Source of the DNA: Phlebopus portentosus
Taxonomy: Eukaryota > Basidiomycota > Agaricomycetes > Boletales > Boletinellaceae
Direction of reading: 5' to 3'
Assembly (NCBI GenBank): GCA_037892935.1
Contig: JAYXKI010000002.1
Coordinates: forward strand, 806,001 to 870,000
Length of the DNA stretch: 64,000 bases
In this document: one piece after another, positions 45,955 to 57,376 of the stretch
How positions within the stretch are numbered: the first letter of the stretch is position 1
Layout of the letters: every line of letters starts with the position of its first letter
The notes under the pieces: generated by a model
What the model was told of the DNA's origin: nothing
Database searches by the model: none
What the model saw: only the letters and a program-made list of their open reading frames with translations
Made by a program: the position numbers and the translations under genes

Positions 45955-46476
45955 ACTTGCTCTGCATTCATACTAAGGTAGGCTCATCCTGTTTCCTTGA
46001 TATTTGTCGCTGATGTCTCCGAACACGGCGATGACTTGTATCTAGACTGGATCTTCTCGGTTTCTGCACTGTCTCTTTATGGCGTGTATTACTATTTCTG
46101 GTGCTGATTCGACACGCTCGGCTGTACTGTAACTATCCAACGAATATACGCTCGCTCTTGTCCATTCCTTCATTCCATACTTCAGATGTGTAATATCTAG
46201 TTAGAATAGCAATACAAGCGGCGAATGTCTTAGAAAATGAGACGTGCGTCTTTAATTGGCGATCAATTCGGAGTCGGAGTACGAGACAAGGACACACGTC
46301 ATACCTTTAAGTATTTATTATTTACTAATGCAAAATGTTGCTGCTTCTTCCCATCAGTCCAATTCAATTCAATATTAACTTCAACTCGTGGTGTTCAGTA
46401 CCCATCTTGGTCGTATCTATCAACTGAGTCTGAGCACCTCCTGCAACCAGAGGAGAGTAGATCGACTCTGGGAAAC
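45955..46476 (+). other. spacer between the coiled-coil gene and the TLC gene
   Basis: 522 bp with AT-rich 3' flank followed by an AT-rich leader. In-frame codons upstream of 46,477 extend open back to 46,237, but the downstream ATG (MSGILASMRLALQDLSRPFV) fits the family better. Nothing else was seen. Confidence 0.5.
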
Positions 46477-47698
46477 ATGTCTGGCATCCTCGCTTCGATG
46501 CGTCTTGCTCTTCAAGACCTCTCGCGTCCATTCGTACTTCCTCTCGGAATTACCAAGCTACCTGAATATGCCCACGTTATCGCAGCATCTTCACTCAGCT
46601 TCTTCTTCATCCATCTTGTTCTCGCCCCGCTGTTGAGCAAGGCGCTGTTCCCGAGGAGCTATGGGCAACTGAAGTCACATCGGTCAAGGAATAACTGGTG
46701 CGTTTCCCGTTGCAGCTCGTGTCTCGTTCATATCCTCCGTACTTGATTCTGATTTTGAACCCAGGAATATACACATCGTATCCCTCATACACGCGCTCAC
46801 AGTCATCCCTCTGTCATTCAAGAATCTTTATCTCCCTGCACTCGACGCCGACCGCGCGTTCGGCTGGGATCCGCAATACGGAACATTGGCCGGTATTGCA
46901 TGTGGTTATTTCATCTGGGATACTCTCGAATCTCTCTGGCACTTTTCTGATATCAGTTTTGTCATTCATGGTGGGCACCATCAGTTCATTTCGAATTCGC
47001 GTTTAGTAGGACTTGAGTTCAAACGACTGTTACTTCATTTAGGTGTCGCCTGCTTCTTCATCTACTTTCTTTCTTTCGTACGTGTTTTAATGGCTTTGAA
47101 GCTCGTCCTTCAGCTCAGTATTCTCCTTGACAGACACCATTTATTGCTTACTTCGGACCTCGATTTCTGCTCTGGGAGCTGTAAGTGACAGATCAACCTC
47201 CGTTGTGCTTCCGGTTAACATTCATTTGTTACTCAGGAGCACGCCGTTCCTCAATATTCACTGGTAAGCATCTCGCATTCTTTTTATCTTGCACTGAGAT
47301 ACTGACAAGTGTATGGTACAGGTTCCTCGATAAAATGAACCTCACGGGGTCAACTATCCAGCTTGTCAACGGGATATTACTCTTAAGCTCATTCGCTGGC
47401 GCGCGATTGGTCTACGGGTTTATTAAAGTGAGTTATCTTATCGCTTCTTGTCATGAGGGAAAAGCATCCTAGCAAAAACTTTCCAAAGTCATATGCATTC
47501 TACCAGACTCTCTTCGCCATCAAGGACCAGGTTCCCCTTGGAGTCACTCTCACGTATGGCTTGGGCAACGTCGTCCTAAACGTACTCAACATCTTCTGGT
47601 TTGTGAAGATGATTTCGGCTTTGCAGAAGCGAATGAAACCTACCGAGAATGGAGTAAAGATCGCGAACGGTGATGCAAACGTGAAAAAGACGAAGTGA
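46477..47698 (+). CDS. TLC-domain multispan membrane protein (TLCD4/TMEM56-like)
   Basis: TLC (TRAM-LAG1-CLN8) proteins are multispan membrane proteins, most of them involved in lipid handling. The N-terminus contains EYAHVIAASSLSFFFIHLVL (first membrane span) and SKALFPRSYGQLKSHRSRNN. Then NIHIVSLIHALTVIPLSFKN, RAFGWDPQYGTLAGIACGYF, IWDTLESLWHFSDISFVIHG and GVACFFIYFLSF are the conserved TLC blocks. After short exons (STPFLNIHW), FLDKMNLTGSTIQLVNGILL and later hydrophobic spans end in GNVVLNVLNIFWFVKMISAL and a Lys-rich tail. It lacks the ceramide-synthase Lag1 motif, so I favour the TLCD4 branch rather than ceramide synthase. Confidence 0.85.
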
Positions 47699-47807
47699 AA
47701 CAATTCATGATTTGATGTGGTTAGATTCTTCGTTAGATAGCTCTACTGTAGACTCTTCCGAAAGGGGTTTCTGGATAGACATTATATGCTCATTGTTTAC
47801 GAGCATT

Positions 47808-48812
47808 TTATCGGTTTTGAACCGCTACAAAAGAGGCCCGAACAATCTCACGAACGCGTCGCTCGTAGTTTACCAGATTCATCCTCCGGGCGACAGGAAG
47901 TCTGAGATCATCTGGGGCCGCTAGAAGGCAATGCAAGAAAGCGAAGAGAAGTGCATCAAGTGCAGTCGGTCCTCTGTTTCAAACGAAATTTATAAGAAGG
48001 GATGTAATCCGGATATGACTTCACTACTTACGATGAACCGAGAAACCACATATCCTGACCGAGTCTATGACTCAATGATACGATAGCATCGTAATATTGC
48101 GACTGCATAGACGATGGAGATACACGTTCTCCGTAAGGAGGGAAAAGGCTCGTCAAACCAGAAAGTGGGGCTGGAGGTGGACTGAGGAGTATCGAGAGCC
48201 TAGGCTTGTTCAGCTGCGACGAGTGAGATACGGGAGGATGAGAGCTGTATAAAAGCAGCGACGTTATAGAAACAGGCGGTGGATCGAAGAACCTCTGTAA
48301 GAAAGCTAAAAACACAAAAGACGGGACTGACAGAGTTCGAGTTGACGTACAAGAGCACTCTCCACGGTACCTTCTAACAAAGTCACCCACGCTCGACTCT
48401 CATCCTTCGCGGCAGCATCTTTATATCCCTCAAATGCATCTTCTTCAACCTGTAACAAACCGTCCACCCATCCAGGGATCATTCGAGAACCCATTACCTC
48501 CAGTTTCCCTCTTTCATATACGACTAAACTGGGAAGACGCCCATCGACGGCTCCCTCTGGAGAAACGTCCCATTCTACGCCAATGTTCTTAACACCTCGC
48601 AGTGCTATGTACGCTTGCCATTTCAGACACTCAACGTCTGCGGAAAGGACGTCTGTACGAAATCTTGGAGGAGCTATCCATAATGTTGGACGCGTCTGAC
48701 GCGCTGCCGACTGAATAGACGCGGATTCATCTTGAGGATAGGTGTATAAAGGGAATTTTGAGAAGAATTTGTGCACCACTGCGGGGACTGGGATTGTCGA
48801 GGTCGACGCCAT
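47808..48812 (-). CDS. SAM37/metaxin-like mitochondrial outer-membrane import protein
   Basis: Subunit of the sorting and assembly machinery that inserts beta-barrel proteins. From MASTSTIPVPAVVHKFFSKF the N-terminal metaxin GST-like domain continues LPLYTYPQD-like sequence, TLWIAPPRFRTDVLSADVEC, LKWQAYIALRGVKNIGVEWD and GAVDGRLPSLVVYERGKLEV. After an intron, RFFDPPPVSITSLLLYSSHP precedes LSGLTSLFPPYGERVSPSSM, YDAIVSLSHRLGQDMWFLGS, GPTALDALLFAFLHCLLAAP and VNYERRVREIVRASF. The block WFLGS...PTALDALLFAFLH is the C-terminal GST signature of metaxins. The stop is TAA at 47808-47810, 109 bp from the TLC gene, which faces it. Confidence 0.87.
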
Positions 48813-48989
48813 GAAGAACCAGATGTTCCGGTGCCCGTAATAGGCCAGTTGATCGCCGTCGATCACTATGCTTTCATAATCGGCCAAAGTTGCAAGATTA
48901 CTTCTTATCATCATGTTCGTCCGCAGAAAAAGCAATTTGATAAACACGCAAAATAACTGTGCATGGTCCCTTATATATGCAAGTGCGTG

Positions 48990-49927
48990 CTACTTAGTCA
49001 AACAAAATGATCGAATTGCAATGACCTTCTGTAGCGCGTCTAGTTCTTGCACTAGGAGGTCCCAAGCCTTGCCTTTATTGAAAAGATTTTGAATAAGAAG
49101 ACTGGCAGTTCCGTGCGGCATCACCGATTGCTGAGGATTCTTGGTAGTTACTGTCGGAGAAAGGCCTTGCAACGGATCGTGATATCCGGATCTTGAAAGT
49201 GTGTGTGGTGAGTCATTACAACAAGAATACGTAGTACTGATCTATATTTGCCCGTATGGAGGCATTGAGTACTTTCCACGCGCAGCGCTAGACCCGTCGA
49301 GCATAGCTATCCCCAAGGATTTGTTCTGCAGAAGACTTGTCAAGGCAAAAATTGCCTTTGCTCGAGTCTGTGCTGAGTGCTGAAGCCTTGCTTGGGTCAA
49401 ATAGCGACAAAATTGCCTTGAGCGAGTCGTAAAGTGCGAGACATTACAGAAGCATCAGTTCAGGTAGGTAGGAAGGCAGCCGATAGTCGAAGAGAGTATA
49501 TGACAGCTCTCTGCGCTTGTGGGTTATTTTGTACCGTAGTCCCATTCAATTATGCAGAGCGCGGCAGTTCTGACAGGGTCCCTCTCGGATAATAAATCCT
49601 TCAGACTTGGCCACATTGCCATATTCTCCATTTCTGTGGTCGGGTAGTATGCGGCTAGCAAACAGCTTACTCCCTTTTTATTGGGTTACAGTATACTTTG
49701 AACTCGGAGATGTCACGGACTTCTCAATAGCAGGGAACAATTGTTAGTGCATTCTTCCTTTTCCATATAGATAGATATCATAGGCAATATCCCGTTTTCA
49801 AGAAGAAAAGAACATATGCACCTGCCTGTAAATCGGCGGGTACCAATATGCGTTTGAATCGACCCAAAAACGTATAGATGATGACACACATTCCAAGCGT
49901 TACAGCGTTCCTCGGAATCGAATTCAT
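48990..49927 (-). CDS. doubtful small spliced gene, unrecognised
   Basis: Several open exons lie in one direction between SAM37 and cyclin C, but I could not join them cleanly. An ATG at 49925-49927 starts MNSIPRNAVTLGMCVIIYTF and continues LGRFKRILVPADLQA. Around 49,550-49,650 comes MWPSLKDLLSERDPVRTAAL-CIIEWDYG, which looks like one HEAT-type helix pair. Around 49,300-49,440 comes LYDSLKAILSLFDPSKASAL. The last frame, ending at 48990, reads LLIQNLFNKGKAWDLLVQEL and DALQKVIAIRSFCLTK. Pattern and direction suggest a small HEAT/ARM-like protein, but splice phases conflict. It may be real with missed sites, broken, or chance. Confidence 0.25.
49346..49429. repeat. near-duplicate 23-mer and small hairpin
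   Basis: CAAAAATTGCCTTTGCTCGAGTC (49346-49368) recurs as CAAAATTGCCTTGAGCGAGTCG (49407-49429) with a few differences. The first copy overlaps AAGGCAA-AAA-TTGCCTT (49342-49358), a perfect seven-base hairpin. Its meaning is unknown. Confidence 0.3.
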
Positions 49928-50039
49928 GTATCCTCGCTCGATCTACTCAAAGAACAGCTTCCCGTTAGTACAACTAAACAATACATTCCATCAGCTGCCT
50001 GTTAATCAGGAACGCGAACGAAGATAAAGAACATCAACA

Positions 50040-51540
50040 TCATCCAGCTCCTTGCGTCCTCTCTATTAGCTTATTCACAGCAGTTCCCCGGCTTGAAGCT
50101 GGATGTGCAAGGGCTCCTTCCTTCATCGCCCGCATTTTGTTCAGCAAGTTGACGAGGAATCTGGAATCGACTTCATATCCTGCAGGCGATTTAGTAGGAT
50201 CGTCAACAGAACGGAGTCCCCCGGGATTCCGTGTGTGGCGGCTTCCGGTCTGTCGAGACGGCGGGATTGAATTGTAGTCGTCATTCACCCTGTCGCAAAT
50301 CGCATAGAGCGAAATCATTTCCTGCGCGATCGTTGCGATGATTCGCATGTTTACGTTCAGGCTCGCGAAAAAGCCGACGAAGTCTTGAGGGGGTATGTTC
50401 GGCTTGCGATCAGTGGTATCGTTCGCGGTGTTATCAGATGATGCGGTACGTTTCTGGGGTACCAAACTTGTCGTAGAGCCAGAAGAGTTAGCTTGTCTCG
50501 CTGATCGGCGAGTCGTCGCTCCGGCTTGGTTCTGAGAGGTAGCTGAAGCAGTATGTTTCAGCGCGACCCAGTCAGAACGAGCTTGTCGCAGAAGTGGATT
50601 CTGAACGCAAACAAGGTAAAGTGCAGCAATCGCAATGAGATGAGGAGGGTATAGAAGACAGATATCCGAGCGGTATGTGTCATTGATCAAAAACCTGGCA
50701 TATTGTTAGTTCTGTAAACTACTTCTCAACTTCTCAACAAAGCGCATACCAAGCATCCTGTATAGCACGAATAGGTAAATCGAGCCTGCCTTGTCCAGTA
50801 CCCCAGTATCGAGGTCCATCGTCTATACCTGCACCGAGCTCACCAGCCTCCTTTTCTTCCATAAGCTGCTCGACCTGACTTGCGTCTTTCACAAGTGCCA
50901 TGAGCGTCCGATAGGGATGAAAAACAACCAAATCGCATTCGAGCTCATCGACGAGATAAAACTCCATTTCAGCCAGTTTAGAATTTTCCGTCGGAAAGTG
51001 TCGCACGTTGTATTCGGCTTGATATGTAACATGAGTCTATATCCACTAAGGAATAATCGAAGGTGTTCGTACGGCCGCTCAAAACACTTCTAGCTTCCGC
51101 TATAACTGTTTTGATATGGACGGGAGACTCTTCGGCCTTGGCTGCTACGTAGCAGCATGCAGCGAGAACCAAATAAGGATCCGTTTCACAGTAGGAGTTC
51201 TTGAGATAGAAGCGACGAAAGAAAACAGTTGCAGTTGCGATAACTCTTTGCCGCATCTGAAGCTTGTTGCCTAGCTTTGAGATTACTGACCCAGGCCAAG
51301 TCATTGAGACACCATTCAAGCAAGATAACTGAGTAGAGCTCACGGTTTGCGAAGAAAACGCCGAGCATATTTATATGGTCCGGGTCGTCAACATATCGTA
51401 AGTCTTCAGAACGCGCCTGACGGAGCGTTGCACGGTCCACAATCCATCTCTTGCTTTCACGATAAGTTAACACCAGGTTAGGACATACAGAAAGACGGAC
51501 AAACTTACAAGTGGGAAGATGCCCAGAAATCAGTTGCCAT
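50040..51540 (-). CDS. SSN8: cyclin C (SRB11/SSN8), Mediator kinase-module cyclin
   Basis: Partner of Cdk8 in the Mediator kinase module. The start MATDFWASSH (ATG at 51538-51540) joins FKRWIVDRATLRQARSEDLR. The cyclin box follows: ISKLGNKLQMRQRVIATATV, FFRRFYLKNSYCETDPYLVL and AACCYVAAKAEESPVHIKTV. Further exons give KLAEMEFYLVDELECDLVVF and HPYRTLMALVKDASQVEQL, then FLINDTYRSDICLLYPPHLI and AIAALYLVCVQNPLLRQ. The combination YLKNSYCETDPYLVLAACCYVAAK and EMEFYLVDELECDLVVFHPY is diagnostic for cyclin C. A Ser-rich insertion (ATTRRSARQANSSGSTTSL) extends the second fold, as in many fungal copies. It is divergent from cystathionine lyase. Confidence 0.94.
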
Positions 51541-51983
51541 TATTATTGAGCGGCGAGACAGCGTTGGAATTTGGAAAGACCAGTGCCAGTGGAAGGCTCC
51601 ATAAGGCTCGATCCGATCGTTTAAGGACTATTATAAATGGCAGAAATCGAGCACGTGGCGTAGCTGCGCAAAGGACACTACCCAATTAAGAACCGTCGAT
51701 CTCTCGACCGACGGTGTGTTCGACGTCTTTGCACGACGTCCACGATGAGATATTTCCTCAGCGAAGCTACAATCATCACCAAGACATAGTCTTTTGAGTG
51801 GGGGAACGACATGGCAGCCGTTTGAACCAGCGCCATGTAGCATTTGAAATAGGACCGGGTCTTCGTCTTCAACATTGATGTGTCTTACTCATACGAAGGC
51901 GTCACCCTCTCGCCATCGCTCGCGTACCGACTCAAATACCCGCCGCCTTGCGTGGTCCCTTCAACACTTTGCTTCCGACCACC
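51541..51983. promoter_or_regulatory. divergent promoter of cyclin C and cystathionine gamma-lyase
   Basis: 443 bp between head-to-head starts. Frames of 65-70 codons on minus have no family resemblance. GACGTCTTTGCACGACGTC near 51,723 contains two GACGTC cores, sites compatible with bZIP binding; this is inference. Confidence 0.4.
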
Positions 51984-53403
51984 ATGACGGCCAGCTATCT
52001 TGACGGCTTTGGTACTCGGGCAGTCCACACAGGCTCAGCACCTTCATCAGAGACAGGCGCGGTCATCCCGCCGATCTCCCTATCCACCACTTATGCTCAA
52101 GCGGCAGTCGGTGTGCACAAGGGCTATGAGTACACACGCTCCGGGAACCCGAACCGCGATCAACTCGAACAACTTCTGGCTGGTCTTGAGGAAGGCGGCG
52201 CGTATGCACTGGCGTTCGCTTCGGGTTCTGCGACAACTGCTACAGTGCTTCAAAGCCTTGGTCCCGATGCGCATGTCCTCAGTGTGAACGACGTGTATGG
52301 AGGCACTTTCAGATATATGAACAAAGTCTCGAATTTAGAAACATCATTCGTCGATTTGGAAAAGGAAAGCGACGAATATATTTACGCTGCGATTAAACCT
52401 AATACCAAAGTGAGTTACTTTTGTAATCCCGCATATATTCCGCAAAAATCTCACTTTCTATAATCCTACGTAGTTAATCTGGATAGAATCACCAACAAAC
52501 CCTACTCTTCGACTCATTTCTATTCCTCGCATTGTCGCGATTGCTCGGTCGCATCCGTCAAATCCCTTGATTCTTGTAGACTCAACCTTTTTATCGCCGT
52601 TTTATCAGTCTCCTCTTCTTGCCGGGGCGGACATCGTCTTGCACTCTCTCACAAAGTATATCAATGGGCACTCGGATGTTCTAATGGGCGCGCTCATACT
52701 TCCGGCGCAGCACACGGAACTCGCTCAGCGATTACGCTTCCTGCAGAACGCGATCGGGGCAGTCCCGAGTGCCTTCGATTGTTGGCTTGCCCAGCGAGGT
52801 GCGAAGACCTTGCATCTGCGAATGAGGCAGCACGGACAGAATGCGCTTCGTATAGCACGTTTCTTGGAGAGTCGCGTGGGCAACGAAGTCAAGGAAGTAA
52901 TTTATCCTGGGCTTGCCAGTCATCCTCGCAACCATATCGCGTATGAGAGCCTAAGTCCGCATGCGCGAACATGGATTAATGGTCTCAGCGATCGGGATTC
53001 AGCAGGCGGTATTCCCTATGGCGGGATGGTTTCCTTCCGCATTGCGACCCCGGATGGAGAAGTAATCGGAGAGAAGGCACGCTCAACGGCCGAGGCCTTC
53101 CTGACCTCTCTTCGGCTATTCACACTTGCTGAATCGCTTGGCGGCATTGAGTCGCTCGCAGAGCTACCGTCCTTGATGACGCATGGATCCATACCTCCCG
53201 CCGAACGCGCCGAGCTTGGAATCGGAGACGATCTGATACGACTCAGCTGCGGAGTAGAAGATGGGGATGACCTTGTCCGCGACGTTGAACGGTCCTTACA
53301 GATTGCCGTGTACGGCTCCCCTGTGAAGACGAAGCCTAACGATGTGAATGGACATACATCTTGCGCAGCAAATGGAGAGGAGACGCCGCCTCTCGTGGGT
53401 TAA
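51984..53403 (+). CDS. CYS3: cystathionine gamma-lyase
   Basis: PLP enzyme that splits cystathionine to cysteine in transsulfuration. The start MTASYLDGFGTRAVHTGSAP is followed by GAVIPPISLSTTYAQAAVGV and YEYTRSGNPNRDQLEQLLAG. One intron after IKPNTK joins LIWIESPTNPTLRLISIPRI. PLP is held by the Lys in HSLTKYINGHSDVLMGALIL. Later blocks are NAIGAVPSAFDCWLAQRGAK, TLHLRMRQHGQNALRIARFL, YGGMVSFRI, FLTSLRLFTLAESLGGIESL and LIRLSCGVEDGDDLVRDVER. The pattern (YEYTRSGNPTR, SLGGVESL) separates it from cystathionine beta-lyase less than absolutely, but the gamma-lyase reading is the better fit. A short variable tail follows the conserved core. Confidence 0.93.
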
Positions 53404-53730
53404 ACTCTTCTAGTGACGTTGCTTGTTATTACAGTCTGGATATCCTGTAGACAAAGAATGACTGCGCCTATTTTATTCTCGTGTAGAGTTTCATTTAACG
53501 GATATACAACTGATTCTCGTCATCGGTCATCCGTATAATGGGCATGTGGATAGACATGCGAAGGTTGGTTGAACCCAACATCGTCCCTTGGCCGATGTTA
53601 GATCAAACGGATGATTCATCCTCTCCACTACGGACCATTGCGTACACATCCAGCTGACAGGGCACTTTGTTTTGTCTCCCGCAGTTTCTGAGCGCGTTTC
53701 AAAGGCGAAATTGAAAAGCAATATATAATC
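53404..53730 (+). other. 3' flank of cystathionine lyase
   Basis: 327 bp with AT-rich 3' flank. An 80-codon minus frame (53,527-53,769) overlaps the start of the downstream pseudogene and has no family resemblance. Confidence 0.5.
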
Positions 53731-54649
53731 ATGCGGATACTTCTCGGTATACTGTTCAAAGTAAAGCATGAGCCTGCTCTTCTCGCCGTCCTCTCAGCTC
53801 TCATCCTACTTCAGCACCTTACCTTCTCGAGCCCATTGTTTCTATACTCGTTATCCTCGAGAAATTATATCCGCTTCCCTCGCAGCAACCGTCTTTCCCT
53901 GGGCCGTCAATAACTTCCGAAAAGTCAAATTACTCCGGGAAGAATGGGCCTCCTAATGCCTTTGTCGGATGGGTTGTCGCAACGCTTTTGAAACCTGTCG
54001 GGCGTTGGGATACAACCAGCATTGAGGAATACAACAAACATCCGGATAAACGCCTTGATTGAAAGCGGGTTCCAGCCCTCTGCGCGCACAGACTTGGCCC
54101 ACGACCTAAGACGGGATGGCACTTCACTTCACATGGACAAGGCGAACGATACTCCAGCGATGATACTCCCACCCACGAATGTGTTTCTAAAGATAAGATA
54201 CTAACAAAACGCGGGTCAGGAAGACGCTCGTCCGTGAGTTTTGCACTACTACAAAAGCAAACTCGGAGCTCGTCGACGTTCAAGCGGTAATGCCATGATG
54301 GTCCATATTCTATCCCAAGTCCGCACGAAGTCGCCGACGCTGCATAGCGGGAAATCGCACACATTCACGGGCACAAGGACTTCTCCATGCACATCACACT
54401 TTCGCCACAGGGCTGCAAGCTCGGTTAGAATATTCAGAGGATTAGTTGCCATCTCTAACAAATTCATCGGCGCTATGTTCGGTAGTTGAACAAGGCTGGG
54501 GCGAACGTCATCCACTCAGCGGTCGCCCAGCCCTTCCGAAGCGGCAATCTCCTGATTTATGTTCCACGAACGAAGATGATGTACGCGCAGCCGGTCTGAT
54601 ACTTCGTGCTTCAATCGGATACATGACAGGCCACAAAGGTGTGGACTAG
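53731..54649 (+). pseudogene. decayed DUF5519/luciferase-domain gene
   Basis: Pieces of one protein are readable in family order but in changing frames. A hydrophobic N-terminus (EPALLAVLSALILLQHLTF) is followed in another frame by ASLAATVFPWAVNNFRKVK, then in a third by GKNGPPNAFVGWVVATLLKP and VGRWDTTSIEEYNKHPDKRL. A TGA interrupts, after which the same frame resumes HRLGPRPKTGWHFTSHGQ. SELVDVQ is in a shifted frame, and HDGPYSIPSPHEVADAA returns to the frame that runs, after an in-frame TAG, into REIAHIHGHKDFSMHITLSP. A proper intron (54424-54485, CTAAC branch) then leads to VEQGWGERHPLSGRPALPKR and ASIGYMTG, the family C-terminus. At least two stops and several frameshifts make it a likely pseudogene. 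The family's function is unclear. Confidence 0.75.
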
Positions 54650-54753
54650 ATAATATCAATCTTCTTGTTTGATTCGATTAGAGATCCCGTTGAAGGAATC
54701 ACCCTGCTGAATACTTGTATTATACATTAAATTGGCCTCGATTGCTGTACAAA

Positions 54754-56938
54754 CTAAGAAGGTATAGTCGATCCATCTACAATGGACTTTATGTAGAGCT
54801 TCCAACGCTTCTCCCAGGCATCTATCGCAGCTGCTTTATCTTTGTCGTTTAGAGTTGAATACTAGCTTTCGGTCAGCATGGTGAAACTTCTAGAGCATAC
54901 GATTTACCTCGAGGCTGTGTCGCGCTAAAGCCTTCAGCGTAATCAAGCCAGTGATCTCACTAGCAACTAGCACCTGAAAGTACCAAGATGATTGGATGCA
55001 TGTTTACAAGTAATCAGAAAAGTTGACAGACCTGGAAGAAATCGTAGGACAGTCCCATATTACCGAAGACGCTTGGATCATCAGAGTTCAAAGCAATCTT
55101 GACTCCGTGATTGAGTAGAATGGGGAGCGGATGTGCCGGCATTGATGAAGTTAATCGCTACATGACCCGATGGTTAGCATCCAGGATGGTCCTCGGGAAA
55201 GAATCATAACGGACAAGTATCTCATTACTAGTTCTCCTTCAGCTCCATACGCGAAATAAAGTGAAAGATTACTCACGAAATCGGACACATCTCAATCGCA
55301 ATTCCATTTTCTTTGACCATCTCTATGAGCTTGGGATGCTTCGCAAGCGAGAATCTACAATCTCTCTAGGCTCAATTGAGACAGTTATAAGGGTGAGTAA
55401 AGCTCACCCGTGACCTATCCGCTTAGTGCCCAGAAGAATTGCGTCGTACAGGTTATTGTCCGGCTCAGACCCGTCACTGAGAGTTTCGCCGGCATGAAAG
55501 ATGAAAGGCAGTTCGAGACCAAGTTCAGCAACGCGTTTCTTAAAGCGCAGAAGAGGCTCCAAGTAGTATATGAGAGGATACAACGTATTTTCGTTACCAA
55601 CGAGGTCAAAGCCTGACGATCGATGGCAAGCAAGGTCAATCAAGGAGATCACGGAGTACATTGATAAACAGACCAGCAAGTAAGTGAGGAAATTCCTGTT
55701 TCAGCTGAATACAGTCCTCGAGGTACCATTCGAGCTCTTCGCAAGTTAAGTTGCGACGAGTCGTGTAGATGATACGCGCTCCAAAGAATTCGTCAGAACG
55801 TCCTCGCGCTTTCATGTCCTTCTTGACTTCGTTGAGCACCTCTTCAAACGTCTTAACCCATTCACGATGCGTGAGATTCTGTTGCCCGTCTGCACGCGTC
55901 ATGTACCTATATGCAATGTACAGACTTAGTCTATTTACCGTAGAAGGAAGATATATCATTGTACTGACTTTGCAAAGAATGCAATCCGGATTTCGACATA
56001 AGAAATGCCGTCTTCTATGGAAGAATAGAAGTGTTCTCGAAGATAGTCTCTCATGATAGGCTCGAAAGTTGTAAGCCCCTATCAAGTCTATCAGAAATGC
56101 TTCTTCGTAGAGAATAAAAGCCTTACAAAAACAACGGAAAAAATGGTAGTGAATTTCTCCCATATCTATAGCTGTTTTAGTAGCGCTCCTGTTCAAGACG
56201 AAGGTCGGATACCTTTGATACTGTGTTGTGCGTTCCATAAGCCTCGCTCGGAATTATTGTTAATGCTCCAATAACCCAGGCGTCAAAGCCACTCGGTCCG
56301 CCCAGAGATGAATCGAAGGACTCCCTTGCTCGCCTGAGAACGACCCACGTACCAGGAGTGTAGTTCTGCGTGAGGCTGGTTGTGTCCGAGAATTCCTTCG
56401 CAGGTAATCCTTGAAACTGAGGGAGGACGGTATTGATATTTTCCGCAGTAAGAATTGTGCCTGTACGGACGTGGATTGCAGGTTGTGCCAGTGCCAGCTT
56501 AAGGAGGTAGGAAGCGTCGACCATTGCATCCAGATGACCATGGAGCAGTCCACCCTTAGGCATCTAATACGAAGGAAATATCAGCAAGGCCAATTTACTG
56601 TACTAAAGTACAAGGGCTTACCTTCTGAAGAATCTGGAATATCTTGCTTTTCATAACAAGCTTCTTCGCTAACCAAGAGATTGAGCCCATACCGGAAATA
56701 GAACCTACTAAATATACCCACCAGACAGGAACTGCATTCCAGGAAAAGTGTTCGTTACGTCTTCATGCTCAACGGACCAGATTGATTCAGCCTCTTCTGT
56801 TCTAAGCAATCGGATGATCTGTTCAGCTTGCAGCTCTTCCTTCGAAGCATTTTGCAAGTGAGTAGCATCGCAGCGCAGAGATCTCTCTTCAGCAATAAGT
56901 TTGGCTCGAGCTGCTAGGTATGCATCGTGATCAGACAT
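54754..56938 (-). CDS. ADGF/CECR1-type adenosine deaminase (metal-dependent), intact copy
   Basis: Deaminates adenosine to inosine with a bound zinc. The protein starts MSDHDAYLAARAKLIAEERS with no signal peptide, so it is probably intracellular. After SIWSVEHEDVTNTFPGMQFL comes MPKGGLLHGHLDAMVDASYL, with the HxH metal ligands, then TPGTWVVLRRARESFDSSLG and GFDAWVIGAL. FDLVGNENTLYPLIYYLEPL leads to FHAGETLSDGSEPDNNLYDA, where His and Glu are catalytic, then GTKRIGHG. After ENGIAIEMCPIS a 13-nt exon (SNEIL) leads to RLTSSMPAHPLPILLNHGVK and ALNSDDPSVFGNMGLSYDFF, with the two active-site Asp residues. The end is AAAIDAWEKRWKLYIKSIVD. All ligands are present. It has a broken neighbour copy upstream. 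Confidence 0.9.
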
Positions 56939-57376
56939 GATAGAGGGTGATATTCAAAGTGCAAGTTTCGGCGGCGTAATAAATTAATATTGTCCCTATC
57001 TGACTCGTCCACGCGCTCGTGATGAGAAGGCTCGTCCGGCTCCGCTATCTTGTGATAACCAGATGCCGAGAACTCGTAAAAAGGAACTACAGTACATCCC
57101 GAGGAAGTGATGGAAACCAGTGCAGATAAAATCAAATGATAATCGATTCTGCTCTTGATCTAGTGTGGATTTGAAGGTGAAAGGGGTACGAGTCGGAATC
57201 AAAATAGATTTGGACTTGATTGCCCAAATGGCAACGTGACTTGTTTCCCACCGCAATCGGTATTTCTGATAGCATGCAATTTTGTACTGTACATGCCAGA
57301 CAAAGCCGACCAACTGAAAGCACACTCTAACGTCTTTGCACATATATTTTTGCACCTACGTGCATGTACATCAAAG
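56939..57376 (-). promoter_or_regulatory. upstream region of the intact ADGF gene; part of the duplication
   Basis: 438 bp between the intact ADGF start and the 3' end of the second copy. The 22-mer at 57233-57254 (AACGTGACTTG, T, TTCCCACCGC) recurs at 59778-59799 with one change, in the same position relative to the second copy. The CCCTAT...CTGACTCG segment near 56,992 also recurs near 59,590. The duplication therefore took promoter sequence along. Confidence 0.6.

Noticed and set aside
53930..54364. 144-codon minus-strand frame
   Set aside because: It lies antisense to the luciferase-domain pseudogene, whose plus-strand motifs explain the sequence; the minus frame has no family resemblance.
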